From NCBI RefSeq assembly GCF_000972845.2, contig NC_040016.1:3616701-3680700 (forward strand): 64,000 nt of DNA, read 5' to 3'. The stretch is from Larimichthys crocea (taxonomy: Eukaryota > Chordata > Actinopteri > Sciaenidae). Below the pieces are notes generated by a model. The model worked only from the letters and a program-made list of their open reading frames with translations, searched no databases and had not been told where the DNA came from. Position numbers and translations under genes: made by a program. This document shows, one piece after another, positions 22,686 through 34,137 of this stretch (the first letter of the stretch is position 1; the number at the start of each line of letters is the position of its first letter).

Positions 22686-25600
22686 ATACACAGGAACGGA
22701 AAGGACAAACTGATGACATGACTCCTCTCGGGTAATTAATCGGTAACTGCCTCATTAACCTGCCTGAAAACAGATTCAGGGAACTGCTTGGAGATTTTAT
22801 CCCTGTTAAGTAGTAAACAAGTCCACACTGATGAATTAAGAAATGCCGTTTAACCCTACAGAATGTCTGTGTGCTCCTATGGCTGTTACAATACATCGGT
22901 TTCAAGAAAACTGAACTCAAACCAGAAATTCTCCCACTTGTGTGTGTCCACTTCCATTGTAAGCAACTCATAGAGTGCCTAACACTGACAAACCAAGCAA
23001 ACCAGAGACGTTAGATGATAAACATCAAAACAGGCCAGACTGGCTGTATAGGATTCCAACCATTCCTACCAAAAAGACAATGAAGCGGTTACAGCCACAG
23101 GGAGCTATTAAACTCACACACTGGCAGCACGGCTGGAGTCCTCACACTGTAGTCTTACTTTTTTACTCTTTACACTCTGAGAAACAAAAAAAAAGGAGAC
23201 AAGACGTTGAAAGACAAAATTAAAAATGTATGAACTCAGATTCTTCGAGGAGGGTTGGGCAAATATCTGGATGAATTGATAGAGGAGAGGGTCAGTGTAC
23301 CTGGAATATAAGAACTGTGTCGATGGGATATTCAGAGCCTTGGTAACAATGTTGGCAATAAAATGGTAAAATTAATAAACAGATTCTTTACTATTTGAGA
23401 TAATTAATCACAGGTCCCATAATTTGGGTGTAAACATATAATGTTTAAGATTAGAGTGGACTACAACATGAGTCAAATTTTTTGGCTTATATTTGTTTAC
23501 CTTTTGGCAAACTGGCACCTTTAAAAGTATGCTCAATTAGCTATTAGCAGTTCCAAGCAATGTGCAATGTAAGCATTGATGTACAAAAAACTACCACTGG
23601 ATTAATGATACCGAAGAAATCTAAAAAATCTGACATCATCGGGCAAATTCTGGAGTTCAAAGAAGCGCCTTTTTTTTCTAGTCCCCATTCATTTCCCAGC
23701 TCCCAAATATCAATATCAGCCGCAATTGGACTTCAGGGACGCTGATAACTTCACAGTGGTGACGCAGGGAGAATGAAAACTCTTGGCGTTCAGTAGTTTT
23801 AACTGTGCCTTTAAATGCTCTGAGCAGATGAGCCAGATATTGACCAATGAGACTCATTGTGGTTTAATGGTGGAGAAGGGAGAAGGGGGGAGGGGGTGAA
23901 CATGAATAATAAACTAAACAAATCTATGACTCGCCTCATTTTATTATCTTCAAACAAACGGCTGGCATGAGTCAGGTTTCGGATGATGACCCTGTGATCA
24001 GCAGCGTCAGACGTTGGCAGGTTTTATAGACGCTCATTGAATCTGAGCTTGTTTTTATTTAAACAGTGAAAATGAAAATGCACTCTCGTGCCAAACTGTC
24101 CCAAACTCTGCCCTGCGGGGCAGGAAATGTCAAGAGTGGCAAGAACATGGTGGGGCATGGTGGACAAAGGCGACGTCATGATTGAGGAAGTGACATACAG
24201 GAATTAGAGTGGGAGAGAGTCGGAGATAGTGGAAATGAATCTGGAGGGAAGCTCAACAACAACGAAAAGAGACGAGAACTCAACGGCAGAGCTCAGTAAC
24301 ATGTGACAATGCTGAAAATGACTCTGCTTATCTCAGTCATTCCCACTCCAGCTGTTTTTCTGTGATAACATTGTTCCAAAGTGTGTGGTGCTTTCTGTGA
24401 CCCACAAGACACAATTCAACACTTGTAATAAACTCCCTGCTGGAAGACCGCAAGGACACAACTCCAAACGGGCCTGTCATGTGCACTGCTAAAAAAAACA
24501 ACAACAAAAAAAAAACAGAGTCAGTGTGACAGAAAGGGAGTACTACTGGTCCACAGTGACTCAGCAAGCAACTAGGCCACAATCCAGTTCCTAGCGTCCC
24601 CTTATCAGCCCATTTACATCAAGAAGAATAGAAATCAAGCGCCCCTGAAAAGAAACAGTGTGTCTGCGAGCACTCGGATCCTAAGAGCCCCACAGGGAAA
24701 TTAGATTTCTTGTCTAATTTATGAGCTCTGGAGCCCAGTCGAGCTTTGGGTCATGGAGGGATGTCTCTGTTTGGCAGCAATCTTCTGCCTATTTGCGCAG
24801 ATGAGTTTTTAAGAAAATAGGTGATTTCCTTTGAACAGATTGGTGCAATGCATCGCCTGTAAAGGAACTGTCATTTGATGGCAAGGTGCATTGAGTGCGA
24901 ACATCAAAGAGGGAGAGCGCGGTGGGGAGGGTGGAGGTCTGAGAAAGAGAGATCATATAAAAGGCGTGCTGATGTTGCACTTTGCTTTTACATCGATGCA
25001 GTTAGCCAGATGAGAGAATTCCCCGAGCAGGTAGACGGACGAATTGTGTTCAACAATCAGCGTGGCCCTCATTCAGAGCACACAATCTGATTTGATGGGC
25101 TTTCTATACGAGTCACAGTTGAATAGACTAGCACCAAAGACCTCTGAAAAAGTCTGATTATATGCATTCATCACAGTGGCAACATTTCAGACCAGATGGA
25201 AAATTCAAGACTTTTTTTCCCCCCCAACGCAGCCGACGACTTTTCCACCAGGTTCCCTCCAAAAATAATTGACATTAATCCTGAAGTGCGTTTCAATGAT
25301 TGTGCTAAACTAACCTTGAGTCCCCGGGCCATTGTGTCCTTCCCCTATAAATCCAGCAGACATCGGAGAGTTTTAGGCGAGGTGCAGCAGCATTTGCTGG
25401 ACTACGCACCATAGTGGGGGCCTATAAAATAACTGTCAGTGACACACAGCAGACACCTGAGAGAATAAAATACTGATCTGGGCCAGCACCAGCTATGTAA
25501 ACAGAGCATTCCTGAACAGTAGAGAGTGCGGTGAAACAGTGGTGTGTGCATGTGTGTGTGAGGGACAAAGAGTGAGTGAAAGATAAAGATAATACCCCTG

Positions 25601-28600
25601 AATGAAAACTTCAAAATATGTGCATGCAATAAGCTTATGTGTTTATGGACTTTACATCTGACGTCTGGAGCTGTGAGTGAATGTGAATCATTATCAGGTG
25701 ACATTAACTACAAACCCAGTCCACACAATACTCCTCATTTGACCCAACACACACATAAAAATCACACAATGCCCACATAAACGCCTTACAGACAGCATCA
25801 ACAGCATGCTGAGTGTGGTAAACCTCAGCTTCACAGAGACCTCCATCTCCATCAGACTGGCAACAGTCATTGGGTGAACTGAAAATACAGGCATGATGAT
25901 AAGGCCAGGATGGTCTGTGTCAAGTCATAATCCGTCTGTTTGGCATCGCTTCCATACATTAGATTAGGCTCGTCACAGTGGCCACTACCAGAGGTGACGT
26001 GCGGTGCATAAGCCTGCGCCACTGTATCTTTTTCCCCCCCATGTTGTGCCTGCAATGTGGTTAGAAAAAAAACAAACACAGCAGCCCCAGTTTGATAGTA
26101 TAGCCTCTCTGAATGGGCGCTTTGTAATATACTTTCACATTTTTTGCGAGGCCTCTGTTTTAATTTAATTGAAAGTACAAAGTCCAGAGTGGGCGGCTTT
26201 GGAATTTGTTTACGACTTTACAATTTATGTGAGGAAAGGGTGCTTCTACTCCAAATATTAAAACTTGAGTATAAAGCCAAGCTTGTCTGTCTCATAACAT
26301 TTGTTCACAGCAGCGTAGGGCAGCAATTAAAGTCAGTAAGATCAGCGTTTCATGGTGTCAAGTCCATATAAGATCAGAGTGAGACAGGCAACATACTGCG
26401 TTTAAAATACATCCTAAAATATATTTCAGAAGAACACCTCAACTAAACTTTGAAGCCCTACAGGAAGAGTGCTATGAAACAGATTAGAATTGAGTCAGGC
26501 ATATTTACCAGCTTTGATAGAAAACAGGACAGGGTGGGTGAGCTGCTGACACTGACACATAGAAGTCACATAAACAGACGGCACTTCAAGAGACTAGACA
26601 TGAACGTCTGTGATTGACGCCAACAGTGAAGGGAGAAGATGGACACCAGTGACCTCTTAATTAAGACTCAATCCTTTTCCTGTCTTTGCTAATTAGTCTC
26701 TGCTTGTCTAATTAAGATTCTTCACATTTCCCACTCTGTATTGGTTTGATGAAGCCTGCACAGTGAATGATGAATGTATGGACTGCCTCTGTCTGTGAAC
26801 AGTAAGAACAAAGTCTCTCTATTGTAGTTTTCATACAGTATGCGTAGTGACCTTTAAGTGGTCATACGCAATCTGACCTTTATGTTCCACTATCAGACTC
26901 GCAAACGGTGTAACTTTGTGCTGCTGCCACGGTGCTGCCACTGTTTGCAACCACTTGAAAATAACTTGCATCATTTCAACTTTCAGAAACATTATATTGT
27001 TCGGTGCCCAATCCCAGTTAATATGACCACGGGATGTGAAGAATTCCCTAGACCTCAATCACATTTGGCCCACATGGTCTGTCTCAAACAGAGGTGCTAA
27101 TAAAGTATTAGTTCTGCCTCCATTCTTAGTGTTTGGCCTCTATTTACCAAAATTGAGGAGACAAGGTGCCAAAATCTGAACCAACTCTGGGCTCATCATA
27201 TTTAATGGAGCCAGAAGATTTAACAACAGCAGCCAAAGGTTTTCATGATGAAACTGAAAACAAAAAACTGCCCTATAAAATGAACAGATTTTATGCAGCA
27301 TGAACATTAAGTAATGTGTATAACTATGCTCTACTCCCACTTTGGCATCGGGCTCCCTTCTTTGGTTCTTTTTTGCCACGTGTGAGCAGACACCACTCAT
27401 CCGTCTCGAGCTCCATTTCAGAACCCACACAAAAGGTAAAGATTCTTTTGTGTGGGGTCCCCAGCTTATACTGAGGGGTCTGTGGTGATTGAGTCATGCA
27501 AGGAGTGCCCAGCTTTTGGGGACACATAGCCAATGTACAGTCGTCACACAGGGCCATGCAGTCTGTCACAGAGATATCAGATAGTTGATAGTGTCACTTG
27601 GCCTTTAGCTGCTAACAAGTTATTACTGAACACCCATCAGCACCGGGGAGGCCACCTGCGACGCTGATGACATAACTGTAACTCCCCTGTCATCACAGGA
27701 GATTACCAAAGACATTTGGTGTCCTGAAGGCTTCCAGCTAACCGCAGAGCACACACATGCTTTCTCAATCAAAGCTGGTTCAGTGCTGGTCACTCTCACA
27801 CAGACTGATATTTCCAGATGGGAGAACCGCAGGCACCTTTTTAACAGTGTTCTCACAGTTTATTCACATGCTCCACCACCGTAAAAAGATCGCAAAAACA
27901 TTAGAGATCAAAGGAATGGTTTCAAATTTTTACACTTTCATACAAAATCTGTGAAAATGACAATTGGCCATGAGCAGTGACTTTCTGGAATCTCTAGTAA
28001 AACTGCAAATTTTAACAATTTTATGCTTCAGTTTTTGTACAGAATTAGATATAGTGTGTAAATTAGTTCAAATTCTCTTTGCTGGATCTTGTTGCTGTTG
28101 GACAGATTCAGGCTGGTCATTTTCTCCCACTTCCAGTCTTTATGTTATTATAAAATAAATAGTTCCTCACGGATTACATGCATCAATTGGTAAAATATCT
28201 CTTGAAACATCACCACTGTAGGTTTACTAAGAGATACTCCAACACATATGTCTGTATTTTTACCCAGAATCCCACACACTCTCCCTTCACAGACTGCCAC
28301 CCACATAAAGCTGTCTTCAATACTTTGCCACACACTGTCATCCGTAACTGCTGTGAAGTGACCTGTTGGATGCTTCTTTTCATTCGGAGACTTAAGCAGG
28401 AAAAGGACAGGGCGGGGGACTCAGTCAGAATGGGCTGCCTGATAATAGGAGCCGTCACAATTCCCATATTTAGACGACAATGAGCGTGGAGACAATGGAT
28501 GTAGACTTGAGAGGGTCGAGATAAAGAGAGCAGACATGATGAATAGAGTGAGAAAGGATGAGGAGGAGGTGGAAGAAGGCAGTGTGGATCAGTGTGGCGA

Positions 28601-31600
28601 GGCATTGTTGTGTGCGCTGTAATTGCCACTGCATGAGGACCCTGGGAGTTTGGGCCCCGTGTGTGTGCGTGTGTGCTCTCTGGCATGGACAAACCGACAG
28701 ACTTGTGCCTAAATCCTATTAATCAGGGCTAGACTATTCTCTAAACCTGCAGATACTCCATTGTTTTGTCTGCGTGTGCACATGAATGTGCATGAGTAAG
28801 CTTCCCAAAGACTTCACATTACCGGGATTTGTGTAAACAGACCCCAAGGCCTCAACCAGAACGTAATTAAGGGTAAAGAAAAGAAAGGAAGCAGACTGAG
28901 GAAGAATTTATAGCATTTATATCTGAAGGAGCCTGAGAGATAAAGTATAGATTTTCTTCGTGCGGCCACAGTTAGATAAGATAAGGTAAAGTGACGATTA
29001 GCATTAATGACAACAAATTAACACCATGTAAGCACGTCTCGTTACTAGCTTGTATCTCAAGAAGTCGTGCTGCTGTGCCATGTTACAGAAACAGGAGTGG
29101 AGTTACAAGAACACAAGCACTTAACTATGGTCCTTTGTGCAGAAGTTGAGTCCCCGCTGAATTAAGAAAGAGAAAAATTATTTATAAAACTCTCAACTTT
29201 TCAAGAGACAAGCAACATTTTTCTCGGGCACATCCACTTAACTACTGAGTGTAGCCTCTGCTGTATTAATAATGCCCACAGTCACTACCAATCCCATCAC
29301 TTTGCATCGTTGCCGTGCCAGCTGCAGGCCTAACCGCATCTCATCAGACTTTAACAGACTTGTCAGACTGTCTGGCACACATGCACAAACGGTTACAGAT
29401 ACATGCACACACAGGTATGCAGGGTTGCATATGATCCCAATCCTGAAACAGAACAGGTCTGCCTACTCTCAAACATTGACTTTTCAGTGAAAGGCTGACA
29501 GAGAGACTGTGAAGTGATTACAGGTTGGTGTCTTGGTACATTGCTTAGAAACTCAGCTGCTGATTTTGTTGCATTTACTGTTGAAAAGGTTTTTTGCGGT
29601 ACTGTCATTTTTTTTGTCTGAAGAACAGGCGTAATGCTGTAAAGCTGAAAGTCTCTTGGTGCTATAGCCTGAAATTTAAGCAGCAACTTATCACCCTGTC
29701 TTAGCTTGAACACACCCCCTTTAAAAATTCAAAAAATGCATTCAAACCCAGATGTTGTTTCAACGCTGTTTCAACTGCTAGTTTAGGTTAGCAGGCAATG
29801 TAGAGTGACAGTCACAGAAAGTGTATGAGTGCTAGGAACTCTATAACACTGACCAATACTGTAAACTACTACCTGCAAAAAAAGTAGTGGTACTCGAGGG
29901 GCTAGGTGGTCTAGAGAAAAAAAATACCGAATTTTCTCTGGAAAAAAGGGGAAGCAACTTCTGTTTTAATGGACACTTGTTCAAATTTGTTGTTGAGTTC
30001 CTTTTTTAAGCAACATTCATATTGTCATTCATATTTTCACGATCTTAATGGTCCAAAACAAACCGTTTGATTAATAAGTTCACTTGCTCAGAGATTGGAG
30101 GTAAATTTCACTAATGCTGAGCATCATCGGACCTCCCAGATGGGGGATTATCCTAACCGGTCGGATTGACAGAGTCGGAATAGGTGAAGGCCTTTTGAGT
30201 AGATCTGTCAAGTCATCCTATGCTTGGGATAGGTTAACAGTTACCTTGGATAGTGAGCCACAGCAGTCTTATATTAAGCTTTGGGTTTTAATTTTCATGG
30301 GTGTCTTGACAGTCATAAGGAGCTCAGCATTTCAATTTTTGACAGATGAAGGGGAAAAGCATGGTGAAATGACTGTGCTACAAATCCTCATGAACTGACC
30401 ACTAGAGAACGGAGTCCTGACAGATTTTCTTAGGACTGCTTTAGGTTTTGACTGAACATGTCTCAAAAGAAAACCGTGGATTCATAATGTCATGTCTAAC
30501 AAACTGTTCCTCTTTGGGCCTGGTGTTTCTTGGTATTCAGGACTCTGTCTCTTAAGTCTTCAGGTATTACTGAGAAATATACACTCCTCCACTGTGCATG
30601 TATATACTTTAAGACTGGATAAGAGCAGTCTCCAGAGGAAGGGAGAGGGATCTGCCACCCAAGCGCTACTAAACTCACTATCGTAAATTAGTTGGCCTTT
30701 CTCGTCCTGTAACAGAGTGTGTAACAGCAAGTGCCAAGTGTGACCAATTCCCATTCACACTCAATACAACAGCCTACACTTGAGCTAATTGGAAAAGAAA
30801 TACGACTCTTCGGCAAACAAGAGAAAAGACGGCAGTAAGACAGCATTTCATGGTCTATTTAGCTGGTAACCGTGTCCCTCCACTGTATTTAAATGCAGAG
30901 CTTCAGCTCCGCATCGACACACATGGACACCAATTCAGCTCAAAGGAGAAGAGGTGCTTATACTGTACACACGTAACTTCTATCTCGCTCTCTCATACCC
31001 ACACACTCTTGCATAGATGTAAACACACACCCTCAAATTGAAGCCAGAGATCTTTCCTAAAGCCAGACTATGAGGGAGGAAGTGAAGTCGCTCCATCGCT
31101 GTCAGAGAATATAAAGGTGGAAGAACGGTTGGGGCGAGGAGGGGTGTCCAACTTCCTGCTGAGAGAAAGGAAATAAACACTTCCATATGCAATCCCTGCC
31201 AGAAACGCTCACACATACAGACAGAGCTTGGAGTTCATGCAGTAACGCAGCGTTGTAAATTTCAGCAGGAGGGTCCTAGTTAGCAACACGCACCGCCATA
31301 TGAAAGGGAGAATATTTTCTGCTTCCAGACATTTATAGCTAGTATAGCTCGTTCATCACAGCAGCTCTGTGATATGACGCAGCTCGGAGAGAAATATACT
31401 CCTCAGAAGCTGTAGTTCTTTGATTTCTGATTGGCCTGGGAGAGAGGCAGTTTTATGTGAAGAGGATTCAAATTTCTAGTGTTCGGTATGTGTGTGCGTG
31501 TGTGCGTGAAAACCAATTCTGCCTTTCTGAAGTCAGATAACAGAATACATTTTATGGAACATGTTAAACTTGCATGAATTTGATACAGATCTTCACCTCA

Positions 31601-32482
31601 TGTTCATTCTAAACATGACTTATTATGAGTAATGCAACGTCTGTTAACATTTAGGTTTAAAACGTGTCACTCTTCTCTTTCACCAGATCATTCACAAAGT
31701 AATATTTTGTGTCACATCTACAGGTGCATAACCAAATCAACCAAATCAAAGCCAAATCTTCCAGCCATACAGTATCTGACAATCCTAGCAGGCCATAAAT
31801 AATAAATTATTTAGATGGGACAATTGCCTTTGTTGTGTTTTTTTGCAGTGCTGGCATAGGAATGAAACCTCATCGTTTTTCTTTATTTATTTTTTTGTTT
31901 ACTCAGAATAGGACATGGACGTAAATGATTTCTGAGGGATTGTGTGCGTCTGTCCTGTGTGTCACTTTTTCAATCTTCCCAAGATTTCATCCCTGTGTTA
32001 ACATGATTGAAGCTGAAGTGGAGAACAAACCATCTGGGTAATTAGGCTGTCTGTAGTCAGTTAGTTGTAGTTAGTCTGTAATGAAGCATATTACTAAATG
32101 AAATGGGTTGAGTCAGAGCAACAAAAGGCTGCCATCAGTACTTTCACTTCATCTGGAAGTGAAAAATAGAAGCATAGTTTTGATTTGAATTAGACTCTGC
32201 CTTATTGATCACCATGATCTAAATATTAAAATTCTCCTCAACCTGATGGTCGATCGGCTGCTGGAAGTTCTAAAGTTAGCACCAAATTGAAAGGTTGTCT
32301 GACAGCAAGGCTAAGCAATGAAAATATTCTTAATATGGTGTACACTTACAGATATTATCGTGTGACAAAATATATTTTTCTACTGACCCTGTCCACAGCA
32401 GTGCATAGCTATATTTCTTTACTGTAGCTAGAAGCTACAACCCCACTACAGAATACCACAGCTATACATTTGAAGGTATATG
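22684..32482. other. Noncoding stretch of magi1 intron
   Basis: About 9.8 kb with no recognised gene. The longest open frame of the window is here (28210-28692, minus, 160 codons), but it is low-complexity, rich in His, Ser and Pro from simple repeats, has no domain and lacks splice logic; I do not call it a gene. I found no RNA gene or complete mobile element. Confidence 0.6.
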
Positions 32483-32554
32483 TAAGATTCTGAGACATTC
32501 TACGTCATAATTTCATGTTTTAATCAGTTTTTATTGCTAATGAACTGGTTGTAA
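32483..32554 (+). repeat. Dispersed repeat fragment, copy A
   Basis: This stretch aligns with 45361-45435: both begin TAAGATTCTG, share ATGTTTTA, TTTTTATTGCTAAT and end GGTTGTAA, with scattered mismatches between. A preceding AAGGT(A/G) word resembles the start of a common percomorph fish repeat. It lies just downstream of the HIPK-like pseudogene and contains the AATAAA-like word (32530-32535, minus) that might otherwise be read as that gene's poly(A) signal. Confidence 0.5.
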
Positions 32555-32681
32555 TGTAGCTAATCATTTTAGGAGACGTATTTCTGTAATGTCAGCCTAA
32601 ATCGAGATAAGACAGACTTAAAAATGCCCCAGGTTCCAACCAACAACTGTACAACTACAAAAACTTCAATACAAAATATAT

Positions 32682-34137
32682 CTAATATAACAATATCTGA
32701 ACAAAAAACTTCTTCTTCTTCCACCTCTTTGGTTTCCTCAACCCCAGAAAGTGACAGACTCTCTTCCAGACAGAAGGTGGTTCTGCTGTCCTCTGTGGAA
32801 GATTTCCTGCAACCGCTTTCTGGGATTCGAGGGCCGGTGCAGGACTGATGGTCTCCTGCTGTTCACATGGCATTTCCTCTGGAACTTCAGCCTCTTTTGT
32901 TGGTTCAAGGGGGCTTTGCATTAGGCATAGATTCCTGCTGCTTGCTGCGCTCATCCTCACAGTTGTCATCACGGCCGGTGATTTTTTGGGCAGCCTCTCC
33001 CTCAGCCTTGAGCTCAGTGGAGAGCTTCAGATTGAGTGAGATCTAAACACTGAGCCGAGTTTTCAGCTCGTCCAGCTCTCTCCCAAAAATTTTCTCCTTC
33101 TCAAAGGCATTTTGCTGCAGGATAGTGATCTCTTCCGCCATCTTTTGACGGAGGGCTTCCTGCTCAGCCCTCAATTTGTGGATCTCATGCTGAAGGGTGT
33201 CAACCTGCTGTATCACCATGATGGCATCTGTTTCATACCTCTGGCTGATCTTGCAGTGTGAAGTATAGATCTCGTCCAGATCGTGCTTGAGAATCTTGTT
33301 CTTCTCCTTCTCTGTATCCAGCTCATCTGACTTTGGTTCATCTGGATATGAGCTGGTGTCCATCTTATTTTTCAGGTGAAACATTGACAGAAAAGGGTTA
33401 TTTAAAAGGGAGTAAGTCTCCTTTCAGGATCCAGATCAAGTTGACATAAGGAGGCTTAGGAATGCCATCCAATCGTCATAGTCAATATCGCTTTTTTTGG
33501 CTGGGTATGTCCGTACTGCATCCTCCAGAAAAACGTGAAAATTAACTGGGTTTGGATACCTGTCACCTCTGTGAAATCTGGTGACTTCAGCCTATACCCT
33601 GGACTGTTGGGGTCGTCATTCAGGCTGAAATATGCCCAGGTGTATACTCAATTAACAAGTTGTCTTCAGGCTGACCCAGCAGGTGCACTATAGATCTAAT
33701 CAAATGATATGAACATTGTTTAGGGAAAAGCTCCCTACCAAAATACAAGAATGCCATAATGCATCCCACTCCCCACACATCAACTGCTTCAGTCAGAGGG
33801 AGGCCTAAGGTCACCATTGGAGCCCGAAATGAAGAAGGCTGCATCATTGTTCCGATGCGCACTTTGCTCACATGTCTGGCCAGACCAAAGTCAATAAGCT
33901 TGATTTTAAATGGCTGATCTTTGTGGTTGATCAGCATTATATTGTCAGGCTTTAAATCCATATGGACTATACCAATGCTCTTTAAAGCATCAAATGCTAC
34001 CATGAGCTGCTAGATTACAGGACGAATTTCATTAAGACTTAAAGGAATCCACCTTCTCTCTTCCATCAGGTCCCAGAGATTCCTGTCCAGCATTTCAAAT
34101 CCAATCTCAAACTTAAACTGTTATAGTCCTCATCTTT
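32682..34137 (-). pseudogene. HIPK-like protein kinase pseudogene with coiled-coil tail
   Basis: The minus strand encodes, in order: the end of the kinase N-lobe/hinge (FEMLDRNLWDLMEE), the catalytic loop HMDLKPDN (Asp codon 33958-33956), the DFG motif (33892-33884), FRAP-M, a 'GLP' P+1 segment and VWGVGC, then RSIVHLLGQPED. This order and wording identify the HIPK subfamily, which is expanded in teleosts. Downstream, shifted frames restore YFSLNDDPNSPGYRLKSP, DYDDWMAFLSLL, DLDPERRLTP and NPFLSM...MDTSSY, typical of the C-terminal kinase flank. A heptad-rich coiled coil (33340-33050) and a Pro/Glu then Lys-rich tail follow. Breaks include an in-frame TAG at 34012-34010 in place of the expected Gln, frameshifts near 33640, 33540, 33445 and 33400, and further stops in the tail. 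The HRD position reads HMD and APE reads APM. The N-lobe with its glycine loop is absent; a plausible acceptor (pyrimidine-rich ending GGGTAG) sits at 34138. This suggests a decayed unprocessed gene fragment rather than a tailed retrocopy. Confidence 0.85.

Noticed and set aside
28210..28692. Longest open frame in the window (minus, 160 codons)
   Set aside because: Low-complexity His/Ser/Pro-rich start from simple repeats, no domain, no splice or promoter context; frames of this length are expected by chance in 64 kb.
32530..32535. AATAAA on the minus strand as poly(A) signal of the kinase pseudogene
   Set aside because: It lies inside a dispersed repeat also found at 45361-45435, and no downstream A-tail is present.
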